A DNA stretch of 44,574 nt from Candidatus Eiseniibacteriota bacterium (GTDB lineage: Bacteria > Eisenbacteria > RBG-16-71-46 > CAIMUX01): contig JAKQSZ010000006.1 of the NCBI GenBank assembly GCA_029569475.1, positions 1-44,574 on the forward strand. The letters are read 5' to 3'. Within the stretch, counting starts at the first letter, position 1. Each line of letters begins with the position of its first letter. Shown here piece by piece: positions 1 to 8,683 of the stretch. The position numbers and the translations under genes were made by a program. Under the pieces are notes generated by a model. It had not been told where the DNA came from. It ran no database searches and saw only the letters and a program-made list of their open reading frames with translations.

Positions 1-356
1 ACCGCAATGCCGCGACGGGCTCCTGCCCCGGCGGCGATCTGCCGGAAGTCCCGCAGGACGCGGAGGATTCTCTCGCAGGCTGCGGCGGGCAGCCGCCCGC
101 GCGCATCGATCTCCCGGATGAGGCGCAGGGGGACCTTGTCATCGGCGATGACCTGGAAGGTACCCTGGGGCTCCGGCAGAAACACGACGACCCGCGCGGT
201 ATTGGAGCCGATGTCGATGACGGCGACCGGTGCCGGCCAGGCCCCCGCCACGCCCGCGGCCCGGTCCGCCGCAGCCCGGCCCGCCTCTGCCGGTCCCGCC
301 GCGCCGCGCCCCGGCGCATGCCTGCCTGCCGACCTCTGGCGCGGGGCGTCAGGCAT
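1..356 (-). CDS. ppx: Exopolyphosphatase / Ppx-GppA family phosphatase, 5' part only
   Basis: Only the first ~118 codons lie in the window; the gene runs off the left edge. Reading the minus strand from the ATG at 356-354 gives a Pro/Ala/Arg-rich leader of about 45 residues and then AVIDIGSNTARVVVF, the phosphate-1 loop of the ASKHA-fold Ppx/GppA family. That family hydrolyses polyphosphate or pppGpp. The ATG overlaps the last 8 bases of ppk1, so the two are co-transcribed and probably translationally coupled. A GTG about 40 codons downstream is an alternative start that would remove most of the leader. Pairing with ppk1 favours polyphosphate as substrate, but the C-terminal domains that separate Ppx from GppA are not visible. 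Confidence 0.85.
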   Translation of the reverse strand, partial: MPDAPRQRSAGRHAPGRGAAGPAEAGRAAADRAAGVAGAWPAPVAVIDIGSNTARVVVFLPEPQGTFQVIADDKVPLRLIREIDARGRLPAAACERILRVLRDFRQIAAGAGARRGIA

Positions 357-2538
357 CCGTGGGGACCGAGCGGTTCTGGCGCGCCGACAGACGGCTTTGC
401 TCCATGAAGACATCTTGCGAGCCGCGGGCCGCCTCGCCGGCGGCCGGCCGCCGCCGGGTGTAGGTGCCGTCAGGCGCGCAATCCCAGCGCGAGGCATTGT
501 CCTGTTCGTAGACGTCGAGCACCCGCTGGAGTTCGGCCTGGAGGGAGGGGTCCTGTACCGGGGCGATGCTCTCGACCCGGCGGTCGAGATTGCGCTTCAT
601 CCAGTCGGCCGAGCCGATGAAGTACTCCCTGCTCCCGCCATTGGCGAACTCGTAGATCCGCCCGTGCTCCAGGAACCGCCCGACCACGCTGAAAACCCGG
701 ATGTTCTCGGAGAGCCCGGGGACCCCCGGGCGCAGGCACGAGAGACCCCGGACATTCAGATCGATCCGCACACCGGCCTGGGCGGCCTTGGACAACTCGC
801 GGATGATCTCCGGATCCTGGAGCTGATTCATCTTCGCTCGAATGCGGGCAGGCCGTCCCGCGCGCGCGTGCTCGGCCTCGCGGCGGATCAGCTCGAGGAA
901 ACGAGGCCGCATCTCGAGGGGCGCCACGATGAGCTTCTCGTAGCCGAACAACGGCAGGGCGCCGGTCAGCTGGTTGAAAAGGGCGGCCACATCGCGCGAG
1001 ATGGCCGGGTCGGCCGTCAGAAGCCCCAGGTCCTCGTAGATCCGGGCCGTTCCGGTGTGGTAGTTGCCGGTGCCGACGTGCACGTAGTTGCGGATCCGGC
1101 CGGCCTCCTCCCGAATCACCAGGGCGAGTTTGACATGAGTCTTGAGCTTCTCGATGCCATAGGCCACGTGGGCTCCTTCCTCTTCGAGAAACTTGCCCCA
1201 GGCGATGTTGGGCGCCTCATCGAAACGCGCGGTGATTTCCACCAGCACTGCCACCTGCTTGCCATTGCGCGCGGCGTCGGCCAGGGCGCGGATGATCGGG
1301 GAATCGCGGCTGGTGCGGTAGATGGTGATCTTGATCGCCAGCACCGCCGGGTCCCGCGCGGCCGCCTTGATGAACTGCAGAACCGAGGTGTCGAAACTGG
1401 TATAGGGATGGTGCAGCAGGATATCCCCTCGGGCGATCTCCTCGAAGACACTTCCGGGATCCTTGAGGGACAGGTTCCGGAGGCGCGGATGCGTCACCGG
1501 CTCGTGCGCCGGGGGCAGGAGGTCTTCGTGGCCCGTGACCCGCAGGGTCAAGAGATCGTTGAGGCCGAGCAAGGTGTCCGTGGCATAGACGTCCTCCGCC
1601 GGCACGTTCATCTGCATGGCGAGCCAGCCCTGCAGCGATTCGGGCATGTCCGCGCTCACCTTGAGCCGCACCACCCCGGCGAACCGCCGCGCCTTCAATA
1701 CGCGGCTGACCTGCCGGATGAGGGCGCCGGGCATGAGCGTGTCCACCTCCGCCGGGACCTCGGCGACCGCCGGCTCGCCCTCGGCGCCTCGCGTTACCCG
1801 GAAGAGATAGGCGGCGGTCAGCTCCTCGCCGGGAAGAAGCAGGTCGAGATTGGCCCCGATGACCTGTTCCAGCGGGATGAACCCGTCGCTCTCCGGCACG
1901 GGCAACCAGCGAGGGCGGTTCGTCGGGATCTTCAGACGGACAAAGCGCTGCCGGGCGCCATCCTCGTCATGGCCGATGATGGCGAAGTTCATCCCCTGGT
2001 TGCTGATGAAGGGGAAGGGATGTTCGGCATCCACGGCCAGCGGGGTGAGCAGCGGCAGGACCGAACGGACGAAGTACTCACGCAGGTTGTTCCGCTGGGC
2101 CTCGGCGAGGTCCGCATAGTCAAGGATCGGTATCCCGGCCGCGCTCATGGCCGGCCGGATCTGCTCGCGCATCACCTCCGACAGAGTGTCCATCTGCCGC
2201 CGGATCTCCTCCCGGCAGGCGCAAAGCTCCTCCAGAGGGGTCCGGCCGTCCGGCGAGCGCTTGGTGATTCCCTGCCGGACCTGGTGCTTCAGGTTGGCCA
2301 TGCGCTTCATGAAGAACTCGTCGTGGAGCATCCCCATGATGCCGACGAACTTCACCCTCTCGAGCAGGGGCAGCCCGGCGTCCGTGGTCAGCTCCAGCAC
2401 GCGGCGCGCGAATGCCAGCCAGCTCAGCTCGCGGTTGAGGAAGAGCCCGGTGGGGTCCAGGCCGGGCGCTCCGGCCGGAGGCTCGGGAGAGGGGGGACAC
2501 GGGGGATAAGGGGTATTCGCGATGTCGCCCACGGACAT
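349..2538 (-). CDS. ppk1: Polyphosphate kinase 1
   Basis: A 729-residue protein, normal length for PPK1, which reversibly polymerises the gamma-phosphate of ATP into polyphosphate. The N-domain shows FLNRELSWLAFARRVLEL (residues 33-50), followed by the HPFPFISNQGMNF region (~173). The two phospholipase-D-like catalytic halves carry the probable phosphorylated His468 in KLKTHVKLAL and the second conserved His625 in LEHGRIYEF. The HVGTGNYHTGTARIYED motif near 487 is also intact. The first ~30 residues are Pro-rich and may be an N-terminal extension. The 3' end overlaps the ppx start, forming a ppk-ppx operon for synthesis and turnover of polyphosphate. I found no clear promoter in the 400 bases upstream. 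Confidence 0.96.
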   Translation of the reverse strand: MSVGDIANTPYPPCPPSPEPPAGAPGLDPTGLFLNRELSWLAFARRVLELTTDAGLPLLERVKFVGIMGMLHDEFFMKRMANLKHQVRQGITKRSPDGRTPLEELCACREEIRRQMDTLSEVMREQIRPAMSAAGIPILDYADLAEAQRNNLREYFVRSVLPLLTPLAVDAEHPFPFISNQGMNFAIIGHDEDGARQRFVRLKIPTNRPRWLPVPESDGFIPLEQVIGANLDLLLPGEELTAAYLFRVTRGAEGEPAVAEVPAEVDTLMPGALIRQVSRVLKARRFAGVVRLKVSADMPESLQGWLAMQMNVPAEDVYATDTLLGLNDLLTLRVTGHEDLLPPAHEPVTHPRLRNLSLKDPGSVFEEIARGDILLHHPYTSFDTSVLQFIKAAARDPAVLAIKITIYRTSRDSPIIRALADAARNGKQVAVLVEITARFDEAPNIAWGKFLEEEGAHVAYGIEKLKTHVKLALVIREEAGRIRNYVHVGTGNYHTGTARIYEDLGLLTADPAISRDVAALFNQLTGALPLFGYEKLIVAPLEMRPRFLELIRREAEHARAGRPARIRAKMNQLQDPEIIRELSKAAQAGVRIDLNVRGLSCLRPGVPGLSENIRVFSVVGRFLEHGRIYEFANGGSREYFIGSADWMKRNLDRRVESIAPVQDPSLQAELQRVLDVYEQDNASRWDCAPDGTYTRRRPAAGEAARGSQDVFMEQSRLSARQNRSVPTDA

Positions 2539-2782
2539 CCACTCCTTCCTGGCGGAGCCTGGATCGATCGCCGCGCGGGTGCGCCTGCGCCACCGAAGGC
2601 GCCAGCCGGTTCCGGCGAACCACCGCGGCGGCGATCAGGAGAAAGCCCGACCTGATCCTGTTCGCGTCGTGGCGTCACGCCTGGGACAAGCTGAGCCGGT
2701 CCTCAGGGGTGGCCGCCCGCGCCTGCCCCCCTGGCGAGACTAGCCCTTTCGCGTGATTCGAGAAACCCGGGCTGATCCCTGC

Positions 2783-2810
2783 CGGATCCCTGCTCGACAC
2801 GCGGGATCCG
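2783..2810 (-). terminator. Inverted repeat downstream of the S8 protease gene
   Basis: Perfect 8-bp arms (CGGATCCC / GGGATCCG) flank a 12-nt loop, in the gap after the protease. No U-tract follows on either strand. It could help end the protease transcript or act in the ppk1 leader; the role is unproven. Confidence 0.35.
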
Positions 2811-2865
2811 CGGCCGTACAGCGGCCAGCCGCCAAGGGAACCATGGGGATCGGGGGGCGACACAC

Positions 2866-2903
2866 GAGAGGGTGAGAGAGGCCGAAGCCACTCTCACCCT
2901 CTC
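2866..2903 (-). terminator. 13-bp perfect stem-loop after the S8 protease gene
   Basis: Arms GAGAGGGTGAGAG (2866-2878) and CTCTCACCCTCTC (2891-2903) are exact reverse complements with a 12-nt loop. It begins 37 bases past the protease stop. There is no U-run afterwards, so it may be a Rho-assisted stop or a 3' stabilising hairpin rather than a textbook intrinsic terminator. Confidence 0.5.
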
Positions 2904-2940
2904 CGCGTTCGGTGGCCGGGATCGACCCGGGAAGACAGCG

Positions 2941-5874
2941 CTACTTGAGCAGCAACATCTTCCTCTGGGTCCGCCCGTCATCCGTCTGCAGCTCGTAGAA
3001 GTACATCCCTGCCGAGACCGGCCGCCCGGTGTCGTCGGCGCCGTTCCAGACCACGGAGTGCATCCCGGCGCCCGCCTCTCCGGAGGCCAGGGTGCGCACC
3101 CGCCGGCCAGAGGGATCGAAGACGCTGAGCGTCACCGAGCCGGACCGGGCCAGGCGGTAGCTGATGGTGGTCTCCCGGCTGAACGGGTTGGGCTGGTTGT
3201 CGAAGAGCTGGAAGTCCTCGGAGCCTGCCAGGGGGGCGACGCCGGAGATGATCGGCGTGCCCTCGAAGACCACGTCGTCGACCGCGCCCTCGATGATGTT
3301 GTCCGCGCCGGTGTCGCAGACGATGAAGCGGACCCGCACCGTGTTGGAGAACGGAATCAAACCGTCCAGGGAGTGGGTCTTGAACACCCAGGCGTTGGCG
3401 TTCTGCTCGAAGTTCTCCAGCGAAACCCAGCTGTTGCCGTTGTTGCCGCTCACCAGGGCCTCGAAGGAACCGCCGGTGCCGGGGGTGATGTTGCAGAACC
3501 AGCGCCAGTAGTTCAGGAAGGCGTGGGCGGCGCCGGAGAGATCGACCGCTGGGGAGGTCAGGGTGACGCATCCCTGGTCGACGTCCGAACTCCACACGGT
3601 GTTGCCGGTGCCGGTCACGAAGCAGCGGGTGCCGGGGGCCGGCGTGTGGTCGTCGGCCGGCTCGCACTGCGTTCCGCCATATTCCGTCCCGAGCGGATCC
3701 ATGCGGAGCCAGCGCCCATTCTGGGCGTCATTGGGCTGGCTCAGGATCCAGTTCTGCTCCGACTCCCCATCGTCCACGAAGAAGGCGAGCACCACCAGGA
3801 TGCGATAGAGCGTGTTGGGGGCGTCGGGGGGAGCGAAACCGTCGTTGCCCACCACGTCGACGCCGTGGATGTAGAACTCGATGGTCGATCCGATCGGCTG
3901 ACCGGGAATCACCCCGCGGTAACCGCCCGGCGTCGTGTTCATGTTCGTGTTGGTCCAGTCGCCGCCGTTGACCCGCCAGACAAGTTCCATGGAAGCGACG
4001 CCGGTGTAGTCGGTCGCGGAGGCCGTGACCCCGATGTTGCCGTCGGGGTTGTACACCGTCGGCGGATAGGCGACGTTGGTGATGTCGGGGCCGCCCACGT
4101 CGTCCATGGCGAAGTCCAGCGTGGTGACCTGGTTCTCGGTGATGACCACCCCCGGGACGAGCTGCGTGGCGAAAGAGGGATGGGTCGCCTCGACGGTGTA
4201 GGTGCCCTGCGGGTGCATCCCCCGGTAGGTTCCGTCATTGGCGGAGACGAAGGTCCGGTCGGTCTCGACCAGCCGGATGACGGCGCCGTCGACCGGGTTG
4301 CCGCCGCCGCTGGCGTTGGTCACGGTGCCCTGCAGCGTTCCGTAGCCGGTCATCGAACGCAGGACTGCCTCGTAGGCGTCGATGAAGCCCCAGCCGTAGG
4401 TGTTGTCCTCGCCGGCCGTCCCTTCGTCGCGACACGTGTCCATGATGATCTGCTTGATCGTCTCGACATCCATGTCCGGAGCGACCGCCCGCATCAAGCC
4501 GACCACGCCGGCGACATGCGGGCCGGCCATGGAGGTGCCGCTCCAGCCGCTCTGGTAGCCGCCGCCGGGAACGCTGGAATAGACGTCCACGCCGGGGGCC
4601 ACGACCTCGGGCTTGATCCGCCGGTCCTCGGGGACGTTGCAGCCGGTCGGGCCGCGGCTGGAGAAGCCGGCGATCGGGTAGGGCCAGTTGTAGGCGGTGG
4701 CGTCGACGGCGCCCACCGAGAAGACGTTGTACACGGTCGTTGCCCGGTCCGGCGGCGAGCCGATCGTCTGGGCCCCCGGACCTTCGTTGCCGGCCGACCA
4801 GGTCTGCACGACGCCGGCGGCCTCGGCATTGTCGATGGCGGCCCACCAGCGAACGTCGCAGTCGGTGTAGTTGCCGCCGAAGCCTTCATTGATCCGCCAG
4901 GAGTGCTGGCAGACATCGGGCACGTCGTCGATGGTGTTGGGATTGCCATCCGGATCGGCGATCCACTCCAGGCAGTCGAGCACGTCCTGGTCGAACGCTG
5001 CCCCGACCCCCTGGTTGATGGCGTTGGCCGCGATCCACTTCGCCCCCCAGGCCACGCCGACTGTGTCCTGCGTGCCCGCGCCGAGGCCGGTAATCGTGCC
5101 CATGACGTGCGTGCCGTGACCGTAGTTGTCCTCGGGGAAGTGGGTGTTGGTGCCCAGCACGTCCAGCCAGCACTCCTGCCAGGGTTCCTGCCCCTGATAG
5201 CCGCGCCAGCGGGTCTCCAACGCCGGGTGGTCGCCGTCCACGCCGGTGTCGAGGTTGGCCACCAACGCCCCTTCGCCGGTGACGCCCAGCTCGTACCAGA
5301 CCTGGGGCGCGTGGATGGCCCGCAGGCCCGGGGTCACGCCGATGCCCCGCGAGGTCCCGTCGGAGGCGGCGGCTCCGGCGTCGCGGATCGGCTCCATCAG
5401 GCTCACGCTGAAGCCGGGCTCGACGGTCGCGACGTCGGCCCGTCCGGCGAGGTTCTCAATGGCCTGCCGCGTCCCGCGCAGGATCACCATGTTGTTGATC
5501 CAGTAGGTCCGGTACTCCGCGACCTGCCCCGCGGCCTGTTGCCGGGAGAGCTCTGCGACCAGCGCCGCCTGCCCTTCGCGGGCGGCCTGCTGCAGGGCGG
5601 AAATGACCTGGCGGTGCCTCTCCTGGCGGGTGGCCCGCTGGATCTTCAGCGCCTGGTTCAGGTTTTCGATGTCGGCTTGCCTCTCCAGCACGAAGATCGC
5701 GCGGGTTTGCGCGTCGGGCGCGAGGCGCGCCAGCTCTTCCTGCAGCGCCGGATGGATGGTCCCGGCGAATGCCGGCGCGCCCGCCAGGCAGAGAACCACG
5801 AAGGCGGTCGCCAGACAGGCCGCCATGATCGTGTTCTGCCGGGCAACAGGCGCCGGACGGGGATGCTCGGACAT
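2941..5874 (-). CDS. Secreted subtilisin-like (S8) serine protease with FlgD-Ig-type C-terminus
   Basis: A 977-residue secreted protease. It starts with a signal peptide (hydrophobic ~16-36, ending APAFA-G), then a ~120-residue probable propeptide. The catalytic domain has Asp209 (NLDTGVDG), His253 (YGHGTHV), oxyanion Asn363 (SAGNEGPG) and Ser448 (SGTSMAGPHVAG). Residues ~511-592 resemble a carboxypeptidase-regulatory-like beta domain. Residues ~895-977 (NQPNPFSRETTISY ... GMYFYEL) match FlgD-Ig/Por-type C-terminal sorting regions. I chose the ATG at 5874 because GGAGG sits 7 bases upstream and a strong promoter lies at 5953-5981. An in-frame start at 6033 would lie upstream of that promoter. 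The substrate is unknown; the role is probably extracellular protein degradation or processing. Confidence 0.93.
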   Translation of the reverse strand: MSEHPRPAPVARQNTIMAACLATAFVVLCLAGAPAFAGTIHPALQEELARLAPDAQTRAIFVLERQADIENLNQALKIQRATRQERHRQVISALQQAAREGQAALVAELSRQQAAGQVAEYRTYWINNMVILRGTRQAIENLAGRADVATVEPGFSVSLMEPIRDAGAAASDGTSRGIGVTPGLRAIHAPQVWYELGVTGEGALVANLDTGVDGDHPALETRWRGYQGQEPWQECWLDVLGTNTHFPEDNYGHGTHVMGTITGLGAGTQDTVGVAWGAKWIAANAINQGVGAAFDQDVLDCLEWIADPDGNPNTIDDVPDVCQHSWRINEGFGGNYTDCDVRWWAAIDNAEAAGVVQTWSAGNEGPGAQTIGSPPDRATTVYNVFSVGAVDATAYNWPYPIAGFSSRGPTGCNVPEDRRIKPEVVAPGVDVYSSVPGGGYQSGWSGTSMAGPHVAGVVGLMRAVAPDMDVETIKQIIMDTCRDEGTAGEDNTYGWGFIDAYEAVLRSMTGYGTLQGTVTNASGGGNPVDGAVIRLVETDRTFVSANDGTYRGMHPQGTYTVEATHPSFATQLVPGVVITENQVTTLDFAMDDVGGPDITNVAYPPTVYNPDGNIGVTASATDYTGVASMELVWRVNGGDWTNTNMNTTPGGYRGVIPGQPIGSTIEFYIHGVDVVGNDGFAPPDAPNTLYRILVVLAFFVDDGESEQNWILSQPNDAQNGRWLRMDPLGTEYGGTQCEPADDHTPAPGTRCFVTGTGNTVWSSDVDQGCVTLTSPAVDLSGAAHAFLNYWRWFCNITPGTGGSFEALVSGNNGNSWVSLENFEQNANAWVFKTHSLDGLIPFSNTVRVRFIVCDTGADNIIEGAVDDVVFEGTPIISGVAPLAGSEDFQLFDNQPNPFSRETTISYRLARSGSVTLSVFDPSGRRVRTLASGEAGAGMHSVVWNGADDTGRPVSAGMYFYELQTDDGRTQRKMLLLK

Positions 5875-5952
5875 GAAGGTGCCTCCTGAGTTGACGTGGG
5901 ATGCTGATCCTGGGGCCCGACCCTGCGGATCGGGTGGCAAAGAGACGAAATC

Positions 5953-5981
5953 ATTATAGCGGATCTGCCGCCGCGTGGCCA
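5953..5981 (-). promoter_or_regulatory. Sigma70-like promoter of the S8 protease gene
   Basis: On the minus strand, TGGCCA (-35, 4 of 6 matches) is separated by exactly 17 bases from a perfect TATAAT (-10, 5953-5958). Transcription would begin near 5946, giving a ~70-base leader before the ATG at 5874. This excludes the longer in-frame start at 6033. Confidence 0.7.
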
Positions 5982-6477
5982 CGCCGGGCATCGTTGGATC
6001 TTCTCGATTCACATGCGGTTCGGCGCCCTCCATGAGCGCGCGACGAACTCCGTGTCGCGAGGACTGCCCGATCGGAGGCCCCGGGTCCGTCGGCCCGCGA
6101 AGGCGGCGGAGCCGTGACGCCGGGACTTGATCACATGGGCATCCATGCCGCTCGCGGCGGTTCGCCGCGCGGCGAGGTGGAGCATGCGCCCCGACCGGCC
6201 GGCCGCGAACCCCGGGGTACGTCCTTCATCCAGGCGTAGGGGCCGGCAGCCCCGGCCAGGCGATCATCCGAGGTGTAACAGCTTCCCATATGCACTGCTG
6301 CGAGGTCGGAGGCGCGCATCCCTTCGAGACCGTAACTCAACGTGTTTGACGTTGACGCTCCCCTGGAATGAATACAGACTGACCGCTGTCATGGGATGGC
6401 TGCCCGCGGAACACGGAGGTCCGCGCCGTCGCCGCGCCGCCGTCCGAACCGACAGGGTCGGGTATCAGGAGGATTCC
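5982..6477. other. Divergent intergenic region between protease and octaheme cytochrome
   Basis: No supported gene. It contains a compact perfect hairpin, CGCGGCG-GTT-CGCCGCG, at 6153-6169, and a candidate plus-strand promoter at 6346-6374. Open frames through this stretch lack family features. Confidence 0.5.
6346..6374 (+). promoter_or_regulatory. Candidate promoter for the octaheme cytochrome gene
   Basis: TTGACG is tandemly duplicated (6346-6351 and 6352-6357). From the first copy, 17 bases separate it from TGAATA (6369-6374), a poor -10. The -35 similarity is good but the -10 is weak, so this is tentative. Confidence 0.25.
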
Positions 6478-7536
6478 ATGTCATCGCCTCGCCTCCCCGC
6501 CATCTCGGGTCTCTTGGTCATCGCGCTTCTCGCCGGCGGTTGCGCTGAACGGAGTTCCACGATCGCCCCCGCCTCCACGGGCGGCGTCAAAGGGAAGCTC
6601 GAAACGTCTCTGCACGGCACCGGCCGCGGCATGGAGTACTTCTACGAGGCGGAGCAGGGAGGTTTCGAGGCGCTCACCCACATTCCCTATGAAGATCTCG
6701 CCTGCCAGAGCTGCCATCTGCAGCCGGCCGACTGCGGCGAGTGCCATGTCCAGGTCGGGGATACCCCCGTGGATGCGAAGTGCACGGACGTCTGCCATTC
6801 CCGGCAGCGGGCGGAGATTGAGCAAGGCCTGCCGGACGCGCATCGCGGCCGCCTGCTCTGCGCCGACTGCCATGACGGCAACGATGTGCACGGAGACGGC
6901 CGCCACCGCGAGTCGATGCTGGAGGCCGGCGCCATCACGGCCAGTTGCGAGAACGCGGACTGCCATCCTTCGGGCACGCTGCCGGTCAACGACTACCACG
7001 CGCGGCACGCCGGCAACATCGAGTGCGCCGCTTGCCACGCGCAGAGCGTGGTCACCTGCGTGAACTGCCACTTCGACAACGAAGTGGAAGGCAAGCCCAA
7101 GGTGCACGCCGGCATGCACACCGGCTGGAAGTTCCTCGTGCGCGACACCCAGTCCAACAAGATCAGCCTGGCCAATGTCATCACCATGGTCTACCAGGAC
7201 TCCCTGGCCCAGGTGACCTTCGCGCCCTACCATGCACACACGATCACCAAGGACGCCATCACCGATTGCTCGGATTGCCACTCGACGCCGTACAAGGACG
7301 AGTACTACACCACCGGCGAACTGACGGTCGTGAAGTGGGACAAGGCCACCCGCAAGCTGGTCCCGAACATCCAGGGCAAGGGTATCATCCCGGTTGTGCA
7401 AGGCTGGGAGACCGACTACAAGTTCGATTTCGGCACGATCCAAACGGAAGGCGATCCTCCGACCTGGAAGAGGGTGGAGCCGACCTCGGTCGGACACAAC
7501 ATGCTCTTTGCCGAGCCTTTGGAGCGGATGCCCTGA
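6478..7536 (+). CDS. Octaheme c-type cytochrome lipoprotein
   Basis: A 352-residue protein with an N-terminal lipoprotein-type signal (LLAGGC, Cys22). It has eight heme-binding sites: CQSCH (76-80), CGECH (86-90), CTDVCH (102-107), CADCH (128-132), CENADCH (157-163), CAACH (183-187), CVNCH (194-198) and CSDCH (264-268). Two are non-standard: CX3CH and CX4CH. Extra His-rich stretches (DYHARHAGN, YHAHTI) could supply distal ligands. The last ~85 residues contain no heme motif. The ATG has GGAGG 5 bases upstream. It probably carries electrons in the periplasm or outer membrane; the partner is unknown. It precedes the cytochrome-assembly/heme operon by 300 bases, which fits its demand for heme. 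I do not recognise a named family. Confidence 0.88.
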   Translation: MSSPRLPAISGLLVIALLAGGCAERSSTIAPASTGGVKGKLETSLHGTGRGMEYFYEAEQGGFEALTHIPYEDLACQSCHLQPADCGECHVQVGDTPVDAKCTDVCHSRQRAEIEQGLPDAHRGRLLCADCHDGNDVHGDGRHRESMLEAGAITASCENADCHPSGTLPVNDYHARHAGNIECAACHAQSVVTCVNCHFDNEVEGKPKVHAGMHTGWKFLVRDTQSNKISLANVITMVYQDSLAQVTFAPYHAHTITKDAITDCSDCHSTPYKDEYYTTGELTVVKWDKATRKLVPNIQGKGIIPVVQGWETDYKFDFGTIQTEGDPPTWKRVEPTSVGHNMLFAEPLERMP

Positions 7537-7840
7537 TCATCCGCTCCTGCCTTCCGCGCCTGCGGGACCTCAGAAGCGCTCGAAGGGCGGGGCGTATTTA
7601 TTGATATCGAGTCTCGGAGAAACACCGACACTCGTTACGCACAACCCCCATCGTTGCAGGCTTCCTGCTCATCCAAGGGATGTGGTCCACCTGACCTGAG
7701 ACCGCCGGAAAACCAAACCTCCGACGGGGATTGACAAGAGCAGCGGTGGACAGCCGTCCCGCACTTCGATCAGACTGTCGGGTCGCCGGACGGACTCCTC
7801 CTCCGGCGCGCACCGGTGGCAGGGTGGGGTTCGCGAACAG
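7537..7840. other. Intergenic region before the heme operon
   Basis: About 300 non-coding bases. They contain a hairpin with a symmetric internal loop (7608-7634) and an AT-rich patch near 7595-7607. A perfect TTGACA sits at 7731-7736, but the sequence at the correct -10 distance (CCGTCC) is not promoter-like. The heme operon promoter is therefore not identified. Confidence 0.45.
7608..7634 (+). terminator. Hairpin downstream of the octaheme cytochrome gene
   Basis: Arms CGAGT-CT-CGG and CCG-AC-ACTCG pair around a 7-nt loop with a 2x2 internal loop. It lies 71 bases after the cytochrome stop and is followed by only two T residues. A terminator or a leader structure of the next operon are both possible. 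Confidence 0.35.
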
Positions 7841-8683
7841 ATGTCCGCACTTTTGAAGCTTTTCGCCATCCTGGGGCCGGCGCTCTACACGCTGGCCTGG
7901 GCCAACTATGGCCGGCTGTTCTATCGCGACGACCCGTTCGCCCGCCGGACGGCCACCCCCCTTCTTCTCGTGGCGTGGTCGGTGCACCTGGCGGGCGTCT
8001 GCCTGACCTCGGCAGCGTACCGGCGATGCCCCATGGGGAACCTGGGGGAAGTCCTGGCGGTGCTGGTGGCCGCGGTGGTGGGCGTCTATCTCATCGTCGA
8101 GCGCCGGCAGGGGAACAAGTACACCGGGTTCTTCCTGTTGAGTCTCATGGTGCCCGTCGCGATCCTCTCCTCGGTGATACCGGCGCCCGCGTCCCCGACA
8201 TCCCCGCTGCTGCGCAGCCCCTTCTTCAGCCTGCACACGTTGCTGGCCATCATCGGTTATTCGTCCTTCGGGGTCAGCGCCGTGTACGGCGTGATGTTCC
8301 TGCTTCTTTACCGCTCCCTGAAACGTCAGGCGTTTGGATTGGTGTTTCACAAGCTGCCCTCGTTGGACGGCCTCGCCGGCATGACGTTGACCGCGGCGAT
8401 CATCGGTTTCTGCGCCCTCGGCCTGACCATCCTCTTCGGCGCTGTCTGGGGCTCCCACGCGTTGCGTGAATCGCTGCTTTCGCGCTCGGTCTGGGCCGAC
8501 CCCAAGATCTACCTGACCACTTTTGTCTGGCTGCTTTACGGCATCGGCATCGCGGCCCGGGTGACGGCCCGCTGGGCGAGCCGGCCGGTGGTGATCTGGT
8601 TTCTGGCGGCCTTCGTGCTCACGATCCTGATCGCGGTGGCGCTCAACACCGTCGTGCCGACCTTCCACGACTTCAACGCATGA
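7841..8683 (+). CDS. Cytochrome c assembly membrane protein, CcsA/HemX type
   Basis: A 280-residue integral membrane protein with about eight hydrophobic helices. It belongs to the cytochrome c assembly family, whose members include CcsA/CcmC (heme delivery) and HemX (a HemA-associated protein). Helix pairs include FFSLHTLLAIIGYSSFGV (~126-143). A WADPK-F-WLLY stretch near 214-228 stands where CcsA has its Trp-rich WWD/WDPK segment, but the full WGxxWxWD heme-handling motif is not present. That favours a HemX-like role over a full heme exporter. The stop overlaps the hemA ATG by 4 bases, and gene order hemX-hemA is known from other bacteria. The Shine-Dalgarno is weak (GGTGGGG 11 bases upstream). 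Confidence 0.85.
   Translation: MSALLKLFAILGPALYTLAWANYGRLFYRDDPFARRTATPLLLVAWSVHLAGVCLTSAAYRRCPMGNLGEVLAVLVAAVVGVYLIVERRQGNKYTGFFLLSLMVPVAILSSVIPAPASPTSPLLRSPFFSLHTLLAIIGYSSFGVSAVYGVMFLLLYRSLKRQAFGLVFHKLPSLDGLAGMTLTAAIIGFCALGLTILFGAVWGSHALRESLLSRSVWADPKIYLTTFVWLLYGIGIAARVTARWASRPVVIWFLAAFVLTILIAVALNTVVPTFHDFNA

Larger units (their letters stand above)
2539..2940. other. Intergenic region between the S8 protease gene and ppk1
   Basis: About 400 bases lie between two minus-strand genes. No credible coding sequence was seen; open frames here are Arg/Pro-rich and run antisense to ppk1 or the protease. The region holds two perfect inverted repeats, listed separately. I could not recognise a convincing promoter for ppk1. 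Confidence 0.5.

Noticed and set aside
7..2655. Long plus-strand open frame opposite ppk1 and ppx
   Set aside because: Its translation is Arg/Gly/Pro-rich with no family motif, and it is antisense to clear ppk1 and ppx coding.
2872..5889. 1005-codon plus-strand frame
   Set aside because: Antisense to the S8 protease, whose catalytic motifs, signal peptide and promoter are all on the minus strand. Long antisense frames are expected at this GC content.
7731..7736. Perfect TTGACA as the heme operon promoter
   Set aside because: The sequence 17 bases downstream is CCGTCC, unlike a -10 element, and neighbouring spacings are no better.
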